NCBI GenBank assembly: GCA_020882975.1 | Contig: JAHRFD010000001.1 | Coordinates: forward strand, 432,388-496,387 | DNA: 64,000 bases | Source of the DNA: Microcoleus sp. EPA2 | GTDB taxonomy: Bacteria; Cyanobacteriota; Cyanobacteriia; Cyanobacteriales; Microcoleaceae | Reading direction: 5' to 3' | In this document: piece by piece, positions 25,699 through 35,744 of the stretch | Position numbering within the stretch: the first letter of the stretch is position 1 | Layout: every line of letters begins with the position of its first letter | Program-made: the position numbers and the translations under genes | The notes under the pieces: generated by a model | What the model was told of the DNA's origin: nothing | Databases searched by the model: none | Seen by the model: the letters and a program-made list of their open reading frames with translations, nothing else

Positions 25699-26157
25699 CT
25701 ATTCGTTGACTATGGTGGTAGTCGGCGATTCTGAATTAGGGAAAAATTGCTGAGTTATCCAATTAGTTAAAATGTGAGACAGCAATCCCATCGGACCTGC
25801 AAATAGACACAATGCGAGGGAATGAATCGTCCAAACTCCGGTGCGTTGTCCTTCTAAATAAATCCAACGCCCGACAAATAAGTCCATCACTAAAAAATGT
25901 ATCCATCCTGTAGCTGCGGCGGTTTCTTCCCCAAGAAATTTGGCGATATCTGCTAGTTTGGGATTGGACAAAGCGGCCGCATTTTCTGGGGTTATGCTGG
26001 TAACAAACAAATAGATATACATCAGGGCGAGCACTACAAAGGGGATGAAGGAATTCATCACTTTTCGAGTAATTCCCCAGTTGGGTAGTAAAATCATGAT
26101 TGCCCAGAAGGGCAAAACGAACAGGTTTCCTACTGTAAAAATTAGTTCTGGTGTCAT
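25699..26157 (-). CDS. ABA4-like membrane protein (DUF4281)
   Basis: 152 residues with four predicted transmembrane segments (FTVGNLFVLPFWAIMILLP, FIPFVVLALMYIYLFVT, TGWIHFLVMDLFVGRWIYLE, LFAGPMGLLSHILTNWI). The GWIHFLVMDLFVGRW and FAGPMGLLSHIL motifs identify the DUF4281/ABA4 family, which in plants is needed for neoxanthin formation. Cyanobacterial members may act in carotenoid metabolism; that is inference. It follows pheS by 24 bp on the same strand and is probably co-transcribed with it, though no functional link is obvious. Confidence 0.88.
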   Translation of the reverse strand: MTPELIFTVGNLFVLPFWAIMILLPNWGITRKVMNSFIPFVVLALMYIYLFVTSITPENAAALSNPKLADIAKFLGEETAAATGWIHFLVMDLFVGRWIYLEGQRTGVWTIHSLALCLFAGPMGLLSHILTNWITQQFFPNSESPTTTIVNE

Positions 26158-26181
26158 CTTAAATCACGGCTCTCTGGTTAG

Positions 26182-27186
26182 TTAAAATTGGCGTAGAAAG
26201 CGCAAATCGCTGGCATAAACCCGACGAATATCATCAATTTCATGCAGTACCATTGCGAAGCGCTCGACACCAAAACCGGCGGCAAAACCACTGTATTTTT
26301 CTGGGTCTAAACCAACTCCTTTCAGAACATTAGGATCGACCATGCCGCATCCTAAAACTTCTAGCCATTTACCATTCCACTGCAAATCTACTTCGGCAGA
26401 CGGTTCGGTAAACGGAAAATAACTGGTGCGAAAACGAATTGGTAAATCTTGCCCGAACATTTGTCGCAAAAATTCTTTGATTGTGCCTTTCAAGTCAGTA
26501 AAGGTCAGCCCTTCATCTATGGCCAAAAGTTCAATTTGATGGAAGACGGCGGCGTGAGTAGCATCGACGGTATCGCGGCGGTAAACGCGCCCTGGAGAGA
26601 CAATCCGAATCGGGGGTTTGTGCTGTTCCATGTAGCGAATTTGCACGGAGGATGTTTGAGTTCGCAGCAGGTTTCCGCCGGGGAGATAAAAGGTATCTTG
26701 CATATCCCGCGCTGGGTGGTCTGGCGGGGTGTTTAGTGCTTCAAAATTGTAATAGTCTGTTTCCATTTCTGGGCCGTTGGCTACGGTGTAGCCGAGGCCA
26801 ACAAAGATATCCAAAGCGCGGTCTATGACGCTGTTTAAGGGGTGTATTCTGCCTTGGGGGCGAAAAATCCCAGGCATGGTGACATCGAGGGTTTCTGAGG
26901 CTAATTTGGCTTGAATTTGGGCGGTTTGGAGGGAGGTGCGTTTGTCTTCTAAATCGGTTTGTAGGGCTTCTTTGACGGTGTTGGCGATCGCACCTAGTTT
27001 CGGTCGCTGATCTGCTGGCAGTTTGCCCATCATACCTAAAACTTGAGAGAGTTGGCCTTTTTTACCTAGGTAATTGACGCGCAACTGTTCGAGTTGTTCG
27101 AGGGTATTAGTGGTGGCGATCGCACTTTTGGCTTCTTGTCCGAGGGTTTCTAGTTGGGTTTCAATGTCGCTTAGCTGGACAGTCAT
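26182..27186 (-). CDS. pheS: Phenylalanine--tRNA ligase alpha subunit
   Basis: 334 residues, standard PheS length. The N-terminal coiled-coil arm ([40 protein letters not shown]) precedes the class II catalytic core: [39 protein letters not shown], motif 2 ([32 protein letters not shown]) and motif 3 ([20 protein letters not shown]). It charges tRNA-Phe together with PheT, whose gene is not in the window. The ATG lies inside a (TCTAAAA)n array with no Shine-Dalgarno. Confidence 0.97.
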   Translation of the reverse strand: MTVQLSDIETQLETLGQEAKSAIATTNTLEQLEQLRVNYLGKKGQLSQVLGMMGKLPADQRPKLGAIANTVKEALQTDLEDKRTSLQTAQIQAKLASETLDVTMPGIFRPQGRIHPLNSVIDRALDIFVGLGYTVANGPEMETDYYNFEALNTPPDHPARDMQDTFYLPGGNLLRTQTSSVQIRYMEQHKPPIRIVSPGRVYRRDTVDATHAAVFHQIELLAIDEGLTFTDLKGTIKEFLRQMFGQDLPIRFRTSYFPFTEPSAEVDLQWNGKWLEVLGCGMVDPNVLKGVGLDPEKYSGFAAGFGVERFAMVLHEIDDIRRVYASDLRFLRQF

Positions 27187-27215
27187 TTTAGATTTTAGAT
27201 TTTAGATTTTAGATT
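27184..27215. repeat. TCTAAAA heptad array at the pheS start
   Basis: Four units of TTTTAGA (plus strand) run directly into the pheS ATG; the same array abuts the rodA start at 13488-13519. On the coding strand the start codon is formed from the last unit (TCTAAAATG). Confidence 0.9.
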
Positions 27216-27374
27216 GATGGCTGTTGGAGCCAAGCTGAGTTTAGCGCAATTTGAGTGCGAGTGGCTGGTTGATTTTACCTTTGAGATTTTAATCGGTAAT
27301 TGGTAATTAGAGACCAAAGCGATCGCCAGACTTGAATTTAGTTTAGTATTGTCCTGTGGCCTACAAAACTTTTC

Positions 27375-28181
27375 ATGAAACTTCTAATTAGCAACGACGA
27401 CGGCATCTTTGCACAAGGCATCCGCAGCCTCGCCAACGCACTCGCCGCGGCTGGTCATGATGTCAGCGTAGTTTGTCCCGACAGAGAACGCTCAGCGACA
27501 GGTCACGGCCTCACCCTGCACCAACCCATCCGCGCTGAAATTGTCGAATCTATTTTTGACCCCGCAGTCAAAGCTTGGGCTTGTTCTGGTACTCCCGCTG
27601 ACTGCGTGAAACTAGCTTTGTGGGCTTTACTTGACAAACCGCCAGATTTTGTTCTGGCCGGTATTAATCACGGCCCGAATTTAGGAACGGATATCATTTG
27701 TTCCGGGACGGTTTCGGCGGCCATGGAAGGCATTATGGAAGGCATTCCCAGCATTGCTTTCAGCCTTGCGAGCTATAGTTGCTTGGAATTTGAGCCGGCA
27801 GTAAATTTTGCCGTGACTTTGCTCTCACAGTTGGAAAAACAACCTATGGCAAAACCCATGTTGTGGAATGTGAATATACCAGCGGTTAAACAAGCAGAAA
27901 TTACCGGAGTTGCGATCGCCCGTCAAGGGATTCGCCGCTATTTCGATATATTTCAAAAGCGCACCGATCCGCGCGGCAAAACTTATTATTGGCTAGCTGG
28001 GGAATTGTTAGAAGATGTGGAAGAAACCTTAGAAACCTCTGATTTGCGAGATCTTCCTACGGATGTACAAGCTATTCGCGACCATAAAATTACCATTACT
28101 CCTCTTCAATACAACCTCACCTGTGGCCGAGACTTGCACAGTTTACAGGATTGGAAATTTAAAGGTTTTACAATGAATTGA
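27375..28181 (+). CDS. surE: 5'/3'-nucleotidase SurE
   Basis: 268 residues. [20 protein letters not shown] carries the metal-binding NDD motif; [20 protein letters not shown] provides the conserved S/TGxG substrate loop; and [20 protein letters not shown] contains the catalytic Asn-His segment. SurE is a Mg2+/Mn2+-dependent nucleoside-monophosphate phosphatase implicated in stationary-phase survival. ATG start; no Shine-Dalgarno of note. It is transcribed divergently from pheS. Confidence 0.96.
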   Translation: MKLLISNDDGIFAQGIRSLANALAAAGHDVSVVCPDRERSATGHGLTLHQPIRAEIVESIFDPAVKAWACSGTPADCVKLALWALLDKPPDFVLAGINHGPNLGTDIICSGTVSAAMEGIMEGIPSIAFSLASYSCLEFEPAVNFAVTLLSQLEKQPMAKPMLWNVNIPAVKQAEITGVAIARQGIRRYFDIFQKRTDPRGKTYYWLAGELLEDVEETLETSDLRDLPTDVQAIRDHKITITPLQYNLTCGRDLHSLQDWKFKGFTMN

Positions 28182-28306
28182 GATCCGATCTGGCGGATAT
28201 CAGAGGTAAACTAGGAATTAAGGAAAAGTACCTCTTTAGGTCTATGCCCTAGGCATTAGCGCAGGCTCTCTATTAGTTATTGGTTTTTTACTCAAGAAAA
28301 ACAGTT

Positions 28307-28705
28307 ATGAACGCTCCCACCTACAACACTCATTCTGTCACTTGTCCGATTTGCAACCGTTCCAGCATCGTCGGCGCTGTGGGGATGGTTAGCGGACTAT
28401 TCAGTTGTCCTCACTGTCATTCCCATTTGGTAATTAGTTGGAGTGGCCATTTTGTCCGCGATCCTTTTAGCCTGAAACAATTAACGGTGGGGAAGATGCT
28501 CAGGCGCGAGAGCAGGCCTCTAGCTCGCATTCAGCGGGATTTGGGGCTTGGGAAGCATTTCCCGTTGTTGGCTTTGTTGGGAAGTGCTGTATTTCTGGGA
28601 TTTGCGATCGTGACGACGGAACAATCCTTACCGCGACAGCAGCCGTTTCAAGGATTTTTAGAGTGGGTGAGTGGGAGTGGCAATTCCCAGGGTGTCTCTC
28701 GTTAA
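28307..28705 (+). CDS. Small membrane protein with N-terminal zinc ribbon, unknown function
   Basis: About 132 residues from ATG 28307 (MNAPTYNTHSVTCPICN); the upstream TTG lacks support. CPIC-(x)19-CPHC forms a likely zinc ribbon near the N-terminus. A basic middle (GKMLRRESRPLARIQRDLGL) is followed by one transmembrane helix (PLLALLGSAVFLGFAIVTT) and a short tail. I do not recognise a characterised family. The composition suggests a membrane-anchored protein with the zinc ribbon in the cytoplasm. Confidence 0.68.
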   Translation: MNAPTYNTHSVTCPICNRSSIVGAVGMVSGLFSCPHCHSHLVISWSGHFVRDPFSLKQLTVGKMLRRESRPLARIQRDLGLGKHFPLLALLGSAVFLGFAIVTTEQSLPRQQPFQGFLEWVSGSGNSQGVSR

Positions 28706-28773
28706 CATTTCGCTACATGAATTTTGACACTCAATGCGTTTAAATTTATCTTCTTTTAGGTATAGATAATTTA

Positions 28774-28795
28774 GCCCCCAGATTTATCTGGGGGC
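28774..28795. terminator. Hairpin after the zinc-ribbon gene
   Basis: GCCCCCAGA-TTTA-TCTGGGGGC is a perfect 9-bp stem, 69 bases after the zinc-ribbon gene stop. On the plus strand it is followed by CGTGTTTGG, so the T-run is poor; on the other strand TAAATTATC follows. A factor-independent stop for the small gene is plausible. Confidence 0.55.
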
Positions 28796-28946
28796 CGTGT
28801 TTGGATGAGGATTGAATCAAAGGCGATCGATCTACTCTACTACCTCAAAATTAATTTCTACCTACGCCCCACCCTCATCTCAAGCCTGATTTTGTTAAGA
28901 AAAATGTCAATCAGCCAGGGCTCAAAAAGGGAAGGGAGATGGAAAT

Positions 28947-31900
28947 TTAGGGGTAATAATCCTGAATTGCTTTTACCTCCATTGGGTTAGATTTGAGCGA
29001 TCGAATTCCCGCCGCCGTCGCTTTCGCACCGGCAATGGTGGTAATAATCGGAATTTTGTAGGTTAACGCTGTACGACGGATAAAGATACCGTCGGCGCGG
29101 GATTCTTCACCGGAAGGTGTGGTGATAATTAGTTGAATGTTCTCGTTCTTGATCGAATCCAACAAGTTGGGCCGCCCTTCATGGAGTTTTAACACCAAAT
29201 CTACTTCTAAACCTTGCTCTTGCAATACTTTGCGAGTACCATGAGTGGCTACTACTTTGAAACCTAATTCCAAGAATTCCTTGACAACTGGTACTACTGG
29301 TAGTTTGTCCCGATCGCGCATGGAAACCAGTACAGTTCCTGACAGTGGCATCACTTGTCCAGCACCCAATTGAGCTTTGGCGAAGGCCTTGCCAAAATCG
29401 GTGTCAATCCCCATGACTTCGCCAGTCGATCGCATTTCTGGTCCTAACAAAGTATCGGTTCCAGGGAACTTAGCAAAGGGTAGTACGGCTTCTTTCACCG
29501 AAACGTGAGTGGGTACAACTTCTTTAGTAAAACCTAAAGCTTCCAGAGTTTGACCAGACATTACCCGCGAGGCCATTTTTGCTAGGGGTACTCCGATCGC
29601 CTTGGAGACAAAAGGCACTGTTCGAGAAGCCCGTGGGTTCGCCTCCAAAATGAAAACTTGCTCTCCTTGAACCGCAAATTGAATGTTCATCAACCCGATC
29701 ACTTTCAGGGCTTTGGCTAATTCCACTGTCTGGCGGCGAATTGTTTCTAAAGCTGCTTCAGTAAGTGTTTGGTAAGGGATGGTACAAGCAGAGTCGCCGG
29801 AGTGAATTCCCGCTTCCTCAATGTGTTCCATAATGCCCCCGATAGTGACATTACCTGTAATATCGGCGATCGCGTCTACATCTACCTCTGTCGCATTCTC
29901 TAAGAACTTGTCAATTAAAATCGGATGGTCTGGTTCTACCAGCACCGCATAGGTCATGTAACGTTCCAATTCCGTATCGGAATAAACAATTTCCATGGCT
30001 CGACCACCTAACACGTAGCTGGGGCGCACCACTACTGGATAACCAATCCGTTGAGCTACGATTAAAGCATCCTCAAAACTGCGGGCCAACCCGTTAGCAG
30101 CTTGCTGAATATTCAACTGTCGCAGAATTTTTTCAAACCTTTCTCTGTCTTCCGCAGTATCAATGGAATCCGGCGAAGTTCCCCAGATTTTTGTTTGTAC
30201 ATCTGGATGATTTTCGAGGGATTTTTGTAAAGGCAGTGCTAATTTCAAGGGTGTTTGTCCGCCAAATTGAATGATGACTCCCTCTGGATTTTCCGCCTCG
30301 ATAATGTTGAGAACATCTTCTTTGGTTAGGGGTTCAAAATACAGGCGATCGCTGGTATCATAATCCGTCGAAACCGTTTCTGGGTTGGAGTTAACCATGA
30401 TGGTCTCAAACCCGTCTGCTCCTAGGGAATAGGAAGCATGACAGCAACAGTAATCAAACTCAATTCCCTGTCCGATGCGGTTAGGACCACCGCCTAAAAT
30501 CATCACTTTTCGCTTAGTAGAAGGCAAAACTTCTGACTCTGGGGTGAGACTTTGAGCCACCGGTGAAATTTTCTTTTCTTCATCGCCTAATTCCCAAATT
30601 GCTGTTCCCAATTCGTAGGTAGAATAGTAATAAGGGGTGAATGCTTCAAATTCGGCTGCGCAGGTATCAACTGTTTTGTAAATCGGTGTTACGCCTAAAT
30701 TTTTGCGATAAGCGCGCACTTCATCTTCCGATGTTTTGGTCGCGTAAGCAATTTGGCGATCGCTAAATCCCAACTGCTTGATGGCAAACATTGTGTCTTT
30801 GGTCAACTGCTGGAGCTGAGTCCGTTTCATGAACTTCTCCGTTTCCAGCAATTCCTGCATTTTGTCCAAAAACCAAGGGTCAATTGCTGTGAGTTCAAAG
30901 ATGTCTTCCACCGACATTCCCATCATCATTGCGTGGCGAACCGTAAAAATGCGATCGGGATTTGGTGTCCGCAATCCGGCGCGAATTTGTTCCAAACTAG
31001 GCAACTTTTCTGGTTTGTCGCAACCGAAACCCGCCCGACCAGTTTCTAATCCTCGCAGCGCTTTTTGGAAAGATTCATTGAAGCTACGCCCGATCGCCAT
31101 TACCTCTCCCACTGACTTCATTTGCGTTGTCAGGGTCGGTTCAGAACCGGGGAACTTTTCAAAAGCAAATCGGGGAATCTTCGTCACCACGTAGTCAATT
31201 GTGGGTTCAAAAGAAGCAGGAGTTTTCTTGGTAATATCGTTAGAAATTTCATCCAGGGTGTAGCCCACTGCTAATTTTGCAGCCATTTTCGCAATGGGAA
31301 ATCCTGTGGCTTTTGACGCCAAAGCCGAGGAACGGGAAACGCGGGGGTTCATTTCAATGACGATGAAATCTCCATTTACCGGATTCACGGCAAATTGAAT
31401 GTTAGAACCGCCGGTTTCCACTCCGATTTCGCGAATAATTTTAATCGAGGCATCCCGCAGCCGTTGGTATTCTTTGTCTGTCAGGGTTTGGGCCGGTGCA
31501 ACGGTGATCGAGTCCCCGGTATGAATTCCCATCGGGTCTATATTTTCGATCGAGCAAATAATCACCACATTATCTGCTAAATCCCGCATCACTTCTAGTT
31601 CGTACTCTTTCCAACCGATTAAAGATTGTTCGATCAGAATTTGGGATACCGGGCTAGCATCAATGCCACCTTGGGCCATTTCTTCAAACTCTTCTTGATT
31701 GTAAGAAATGCCTCCGCCGGTGCCACCCATGGTAAAAGCCGGACGGATAATTAACGGATAAGTACCGATTTGGTGGCCAATTGCTTTGGCTTCATCTAGA
31801 TTGTTGGCAATTCCCGAAGGACACACAGCGACACCAATGCGCGCCATCGCTTCTTTAAATAGCAGTCGGTCTTCTGCCATTTCAATTGCTGGTAGCTTAG

Positions 31901-32252
31901 CGCCAATTAACTCAACTTTGTATTTGTCTAAAACGCCATTTTTAGCGACCGCGACTGCTAAATTCAGGGCTGTTTGACCGCCCATTGTCGGTAAAATTGC
32001 TTGGGGTCTTTCTTTAGCGATGATTTGTTCGAGGATGGCTGGCGTTAGAGGTTCGATGTAGATGCGATCGGCTGTTTCTGGATCGGTCATAATGGTAGCT
32101 GGGTTGGAATTCACCAGCACTACTTCATAACCTTCTTCTCGCAAAGCTTTGCAAGCCTGCGTCCCCGAATAGTCAAACTCGCACGCTTGACCGATCACAA
32201 TTGGGCCGGAACCAATTAGCAGAATTTTTTGTAAGTCTTGGCGACGGGGCAT
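28947..32252 (-). CDS. carB: Carbamoyl-phosphate synthase large subunit
   Basis: 1101 residues, full length. Two ATP-grasp halves are evident: the first begins [20 protein letters not shown] and contains [15 protein letters not shown]; the second begins [20 protein letters not shown] and contains [17 protein letters not shown]. The allosteric MGS-like domain is at the C-terminus ([40 protein letters not shown]). It makes carbamoyl phosphate for arginine and pyrimidine synthesis using ammonia from CarA, which is not nearby. The protein ends with the unit YP and the gene has a normal ATG. Confidence 0.98.
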   Translation of the reverse strand: MPRRQDLQKILLIGSGPIVIGQACEFDYSGTQACKALREEGYEVVLVNSNPATIMTDPETADRIYIEPLTPAILEQIIAKERPQAILPTMGGQTALNLAVAVAKNGVLDKYKVELIGAKLPAIEMAEDRLLFKEAMARIGVAVCPSGIANNLDEAKAIGHQIGTYPLIIRPAFTMGGTGGGISYNQEEFEEMAQGGIDASPVSQILIEQSLIGWKEYELEVMRDLADNVVIICSIENIDPMGIHTGDSITVAPAQTLTDKEYQRLRDASIKIIREIGVETGGSNIQFAVNPVNGDFIVIEMNPRVSRSSALASKATGFPIAKMAAKLAVGYTLDEISNDITKKTPASFEPTIDYVVTKIPRFAFEKFPGSEPTLTTQMKSVGEVMAIGRSFNESFQKALRGLETGRAGFGCDKPEKLPSLEQIRAGLRTPNPDRIFTVRHAMMMGMSVEDIFELTAIDPWFLDKMQELLETEKFMKRTQLQQLTKDTMFAIKQLGFSDRQIAYATKTSEDEVRAYRKNLGVTPIYKTVDTCAAEFEAFTPYYYSTYELGTAIWELGDEEKKISPVAQSLTPESEVLPSTKRKVMILGGGPNRIGQGIEFDYCCCHASYSLGADGFETIMVNSNPETVSTDYDTSDRLYFEPLTKEDVLNIIEAENPEGVIIQFGGQTPLKLALPLQKSLENHPDVQTKIWGTSPDSIDTAEDRERFEKILRQLNIQQAANGLARSFEDALIVAQRIGYPVVVRPSYVLGGRAMEIVYSDTELERYMTYAVLVEPDHPILIDKFLENATEVDVDAIADITGNVTIGGIMEHIEEAGIHSGDSACTIPYQTLTEAALETIRRQTVELAKALKVIGLMNIQFAVQGEQVFILEANPRASRTVPFVSKAIGVPLAKMASRVMSGQTLEALGFTKEVVPTHVSVKEAVLPFAKFPGTDTLLGPEMRSTGEVMGIDTDFGKAFAKAQLGAGQVMPLSGTVLVSMRDRDKLPVVPVVKEFLELGFKVVATHGTRKVLQEQGLEVDLVLKLHEGRPNLLDSIKNENIQLIITTPSGEESRADGIFIRRTALTYKIPIITTIAGAKATAAGIRSLKSNPMEVKAIQDYYP

Positions 32253-32302
32253 AGGTTCGTAATTGGTAGTTGGACAAGATTAACGATCGATTTTACATTT
32301 TG

Positions 32303-32364
32303 CACCATTGCTATCAACAGGCTAGAAAGCCTGTTCTACCCAAAGCTTACTGAAAATGGTGCAG
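32303..32364. repeat. Nested inverted repeat with TGCACCATT ends
   Basis: TGCACCATT near 32303 and AATGGTGCA ending about 32364 enclose a second palindrome (AACAGGCTAGAAAGCCTGTT). A third TGCACCATT follows at about 32388. Similar AACAGGC...GCCTG palindromes occur near 4808 and 63880, so this is a dispersed hairpin element. Confidence 0.6.
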
Positions 32365-32484
32365 TTATGTGATATTAATTTGAAATTGTGCACCATTCTC
32401 AGGATTTTGAAGGCACAAGCCCCCTACTCTTGGTAATATACATCGCCTGCTAAGGGTGCAGTGTATCGGTAAATCCAGACTATT

Positions 32485-32655
32485 TTAAGTGCTGTCGCCT
32501 AGTTTGTGTTGTAAAATACAATTTACCCGACCAACTCCTGTCAAAGTTCCGCCGCTACTAGCTTCACTACCCAGACGTCGCTTTTGGATACATAGGGCCA
32601 GTCGATAAAGTTGATGATAATTTTTATCTAAATATTCTGGCGATCGACTAAACTC
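32485..32655 (-). pseudogene. Probable 3' remnant of a small gene
   Basis: A 56-codon open stretch without any start codon, bounded upstream by a TAG. It reads SRSPEYLDKNYHQLYRLALC then IQKRRLGSEASSGG and GRVNCILQHKLGDST before a TAA. Its residue pattern (charged, helical, no low-complexity) looks like protein, but I cannot name the family. It is adjacent to the AACCCGGTTTCT repeat, whose insertion may have removed the 5' part. Low confidence. Confidence 0.3.
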
Positions 32656-32665
32656 CTATAGCCAA

Positions 32666-32729
32666 GGACGCAAAAACCCGGTTTCTACACCTAATTTCCT
32701 GATTTGAGGTGGAGAAAGACCGGGTTTGA
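32666..32729. repeat. AACCCGGTTTCT hairpin repeat, copy 1
   Basis: GGACGCAAAAACCCGGTTTC begins the element and GAGAAAGACCGGGTTTGATA ends it, so the arms AAACCCGGTTTCT and AGAAAGACCGGGTTT pair. A second copy with the same GGACGCAAAAACCCGG end lies in opposite orientation at 48047-48124. Confidence 0.75.
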
Positions 32730-32748
32730 TAGCTAATTTTTCCGTAAT

Positions 32749-33597
32749 TTACCTGGATCGATTTTTCAAGTAACTCTTGATTTTTTTGATCGGGTGTCTT
32801 ACCCAAGGCTCCCATCTTGCGTATTTTAGCTTTAAATTCAAAAGCCAATCAGAATTATTTTGAATTTTCGCCAGTTCATCCTTAAACGGGGTTTGAGACA
32901 ACATCTCCATCCATAATTTATTCGGTTCGGGACTTTCCCAAGGTTTTGGGCGGGATATAAAGTGCATCACTTTAGTAGCAGCGTCTTCAGTATCAGGATT
33001 ATTCCAGATCTGATCTAGTTGATACCACCGTCCCGCTAAAACCGAATTTGATGTCCCTTGGTCGCAATCAGACCACAGGTTGACTTTCGCATCAGCAATC
33101 ATTTTTTCTGACAATTTTTCTTCAACCCAAAGTTTCATATTGAAAACTAATAAGCCTGCATTGAAATAAGGGTTTTTATCTTGAGGATTGTTGGGATTAC
33201 CCCACACATTGAGCGCTGCGGCGAGTGGCATTCCTTGAAAATCTAAATTCCACAGTGGCTCTAAGCTGTCCAACACAATCATATCACTGTCGAGCCAGAT
33301 TAGTCTTTCTGTCGCCTTTGTGTATTTTTCCGGCTCCAATCTAGCATAAGTTAGCTTAGAACCAGAAAGCGACAGCAAGTCATTGTAATTATCCTTCACT
33401 TCTTGCCATTCAATCTTATATTTGCAGCACTGTTGCAACTTTTCCTGTTGCTCTGTATTAAAACCCGTGGAGACAACTGTAATGTTAACGGACTGATTGG
33501 GATCTGTGGTAGCATTCAGTTCTATGGATTTTAGTATTGCTGCTATTCCTAAAATGTAATTACGATCGCCAACAATGGATAAGTACATTTCACTCAT
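32749..33597 (-). CDS. Glycosyltransferase (GT8-like)
   Basis: About 282 residues from ATG 33597 (MSEMYLSIVGDRNYILGIAA); the upstream ATG at 33648 is less likely. AAILKSIELNATTDPNQSVN is the nucleotide-sugar strand, RLIWLDSDMIVLDSLEPLWN has the DxD metal-binding motif of GT-A enzymes, and YFNAGLLVFNMKLW, SDCDQGTSNSVLAGRWYQLD and VMHFISRPKPW follow the GT8 order (including the HxxG/HF region). It would transfer a sugar from a nucleotide donor; acceptor unknown. The gene stands alone. Confidence 0.8.
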   Translation of the reverse strand: MSEMYLSIVGDRNYILGIAAILKSIELNATTDPNQSVNITVVSTGFNTEQQEKLQQCCKYKIEWQEVKDNYNDLLSLSGSKLTYARLEPEKYTKATERLIWLDSDMIVLDSLEPLWNLDFQGMPLAAALNVWGNPNNPQDKNPYFNAGLLVFNMKLWVEEKLSEKMIADAKVNLWSDCDQGTSNSVLAGRWYQLDQIWNNPDTEDAATKVMHFISRPKPWESPEPNKLWMEMLSQTPFKDELAKIQNNSDWLLNLKLKYARWEPWVRHPIKKIKSYLKNRSR

Positions 33598-33810
33598 TAA
33601 GGAAAGGGTCTTAATAAATAAAGTAGCATAATCTTTGGTAAAATCCAATTCTCTAGATTTGACCTTGGAGAAGCGACTCCAGGGGCTGGGATAATAACGG
33701 TTTTCTGCCTTCCCAGGCTCAAGTCTGGGAAGCAGGATAGGTTTCGTTTGTTAAATCTACTTAGGATGACGGACTGTGAGAATCCTCAGACTGTGGGACA
33801 GGTTAATCGC

Positions 33811-35076
33811 TTAAGGCTTGGGTTTCTTCAGGGCACTAATTTTGGCTTTGACCGCGGAAACGCGCCGATAAAACTTAAACTTATTCAAAGCAGCACTGGC
33901 AGATTTAGCCACAAGGCTATCTGTATCTCGCAAAGCTTTTTGTAACAGTGGAATCACTTTTTCTGACTTAATCATTCCTAATGCTTCCACCGCTGTCTGA
34001 CGAACTTCACGATCGTAATCTTGAGCTAATTTTCCCAAAGTTTCTATGGCTCGCTGAGCATCTATTCTCAAAGGATTTGTAGACGCAATTTTACCTAAAG
34101 CAGATGCTGCTAATTTTCGCGATTCTGTATCGTGACTTTGAACAATTCCCATCCACTGCGCTAAGGAATAATTTGGTGTTTGTCTGACTATTTGAGGCGG
34201 TGCTGTAAATTGTGTTTGATTTAAGTCTGTTGGCTCTAACTCCCGAAACTGTGACGGTGAAACTTCTGTTGGCTCTAACTCCCGAAACTGTGACGGTGAA
34301 ACTTCTGTTGGCTCTAACTCCGACAACTGTGAAGGTGGCACTTCGGTTGGCTCTAATTCCCGAAACTGTGACGGTGGCACTTGTGTTCGGTTTAACTGAC
34401 TTTCATACTGCTCCTGTAAAGACTTGATGGTGGATTGCATCTGGGCTTCGTGAGCTTGTAACTGCTGATTAACTGCTGCTAATTGACTCTCGTATTCTGC
34501 TTGTAAAGATTGCAATCTTAACTCCATCTCCACTTCGCGGTTTTGATATTCCTCAGCAGTTTCTCTCAACCTAATTTCATGTTCTTGTTGCAGAGCTTGT
34601 AGGTTATCATCAATTTGAGCTTGATAGTTGTGATGCAGTTCTTCAGCCAGCTTGAGTAATTCTGATTCGTGTTTTTGTTGCAATGATTGGATATTTTCTT
34701 GCAACTGAGAATCATGACTACCGGCTAATTCTGCACTCAATGCACGGAGATAGTTCTCCTGTTGGCTAGTAACTTGTCTGAGCTGATTGTCCCGGTCTTC
34801 AATAATTTTGGTAAGCTGATTCTCGTGTTCGGTAGTAACTTGTTTGAGTAAATTTTCGTGTTCTAGAGTAACTTGTCTGAGTCGCTCATCCTGTTCTACT
34901 TGCAGAGATTGGACTGTTTGCTGAATCCGAGACTGGTGAGCTCTTTCTATTTCCTCTGCAATTTGGCGAGTTTGCTCTAAGTGTTCTTTTTTTTGCTTGT
35001 TTAACCGTTTTTCCACCAAGGAGTAAGCAACTACGATGCCTACTAAAAAACCGACGATCGCTCCTATGATACCCAC
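33811..35076 (-). CDS. Membrane-anchored coiled-coil protein with C-terminal HEAT repeats
   Basis: 421 residues. A transmembrane anchor (MGIIGAIVGFLVGIVVAYSL) starts the protein. Residues 30-235 form a long Gln/Glu-rich coiled coil (SLQVEQDERLRQVTLEHENL, QENIQSLQQKHESELLKLAE). A 13-residue repeat, SQFRELEPTEV(S/P)P, occurs about five times (about 230-290). The C-terminus has HEAT/PBS-lyase-like repeats (AASALGKIASTNPLRIDAQR, TAVEALGMIKSEKVIPLLQK). A scaffold role is suggested; the partner is unknown. The coiled coil would project into the cytoplasm. Confidence 0.75.
   Translation of the reverse strand: MGIIGAIVGFLVGIVVAYSLVEKRLNKQKKEHLEQTRQIAEEIERAHQSRIQQTVQSLQVEQDERLRQVTLEHENLLKQVTTEHENQLTKIIEDRDNQLRQVTSQQENYLRALSAELAGSHDSQLQENIQSLQQKHESELLKLAEELHHNYQAQIDDNLQALQQEHEIRLRETAEEYQNREVEMELRLQSLQAEYESQLAAVNQQLQAHEAQMQSTIKSLQEQYESQLNRTQVPPSQFRELEPTEVPPSQLSELEPTEVSPSQFRELEPTEVSPSQFRELEPTDLNQTQFTAPPQIVRQTPNYSLAQWMGIVQSHDTESRKLAASALGKIASTNPLRIDAQRAIETLGKLAQDYDREVRQTAVEALGMIKSEKVIPLLQKALRDTDSLVAKSASAALNKFKFYRRVSAVKAKISALKKPKP
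34204..34398. repeat. 39-bp tandem repeats inside the HEAT/coiled-coil gene
   Basis: About five units of 39 bp based on GTTGGCTCTAACTCCCGAAA-CTGTGACGGTG encode the (S)QFRELEPTEVSP repeats on the minus strand. Units differ by a few bases (CGAAACTGTGACGG / CGACAACTGTGAAGG), so the expansion is not all recent. Confidence 0.88.
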
Positions 35077-35121
35077 AACTTAAATACCTCGCGACAAAAT
35101 AGTTGTACTCGACTTTTATAT

Positions 35122-35658
35122 TTAACCATATAGCCTCCTGTAACCGCCCAATAGCAGCAGCCAGACTGTCACCGCCAGCCAGTGAATCAGCACAGCCGGC
35201 CATACTGAGCCACTTTGGAGGTATGCAATGCTACACGCGACCCCCAACAGGGCTGCCAGTAGCAAAAACACTGGATTCAGAAAGGTCGATCGCCCCACAG
35301 GGTAAAAAGTCAGCCCGTTGAGCGGATGGTAAACTATAAACAGCGCCAAACTCAGACTTACCCAAAGCCCTAGCGTTAACCCAGAAGCATTTTCCTGCTT
35401 GTGGGGTAGCATTAAAACGCGGAACCAGATTTCCTCACTGATGCCGGGACTTAACAAACAGCCGACTATTACCCCAATAATTGTACGCCAAGAGGTTTGC
35501 CGATCTACTTTCAGAAAGCCCGACCAAAAACCAATGGGAAGCGCGATCGCACTATAAGCCACCACCACCAGCACAGTAATCAGCCAATCAGTGCGATCGG
35601 GCATAGTTGAAACAGCCATGGTGACTCGATGTGCAAGTAGTGCTAAGTAATTAGTCAT
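35122..35658 (-). CDS. CPBP family intramembrane protease-like protein
   Basis: 178 residues with five to six transmembrane segments. PGISEEIWFRVLMLP has the CPBP (CAAX protease/abortive-infection) EExxxR motif, VYHPLNG supplies the second-motif His, and AVLIHWLAVTVWLLL the last conserved His. Family members include Rce1-like proteases and bacteriocin self-immunity proteins; protease activity here is predicted, not shown. Normal ATG; no co-oriented neighbour within 80 bp. Confidence 0.85.
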   Translation of the reverse strand: MTNYLALLAHRVTMAVSTMPDRTDWLITVLVVVAYSAIALPIGFWSGFLKVDRQTSWRTIIGVIVGCLLSPGISEEIWFRVLMLPHKQENASGLTLGLWVSLSLALFIVYHPLNGLTFYPVGRSTFLNPVFLLLAALLGVACSIAYLQSGSVWPAVLIHWLAVTVWLLLLGGYRRLYG

Positions 35659-35692
35659 TAGTTATTGGTTAATCGATCTTCTTCTTTCTTAT

Positions 35693-35725
35693 TTCCCCCC
35701 TTGGGGGGGGCTGGGGGGGTTCTTC
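35693..35725. repeat. CCCCCCTTGGGGGG palindromic repeat
   Basis: CCCCCCTTGGGGGGGGCTGG plus GGGGG. The same motif occurs at 18462-18490 and, inside a coding region, at 63160-63280. Confidence 0.8.
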
Positions 35726-35744
35726 TTCCTAGTCATTAATTGCG

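Larger units (their letters stand above)
32253..32748. other. Repeat-rich spacer upstream of carB
   Basis: Contains a nested inverted repeat (32303-32364), a probable gene remnant (32485-32655) and one copy of the AACCCGGTTTCT hairpin repeat (32666-32729). The long leader of carB may also lie here; no recognisable riboswitch or PyrR/arginine operator was found by eye. Confidence 0.55.

Noticed and set aside
29000-32000. Plus-strand frames opposite carB
   Set aside because: No homology-like motifs; they reflect the reading bias of the large conserved gene.
32253-32484. Riboswitch or attenuator for carB
   Set aside because: No match by eye to known leader motifs; the inverted repeats here are dispersed elements.
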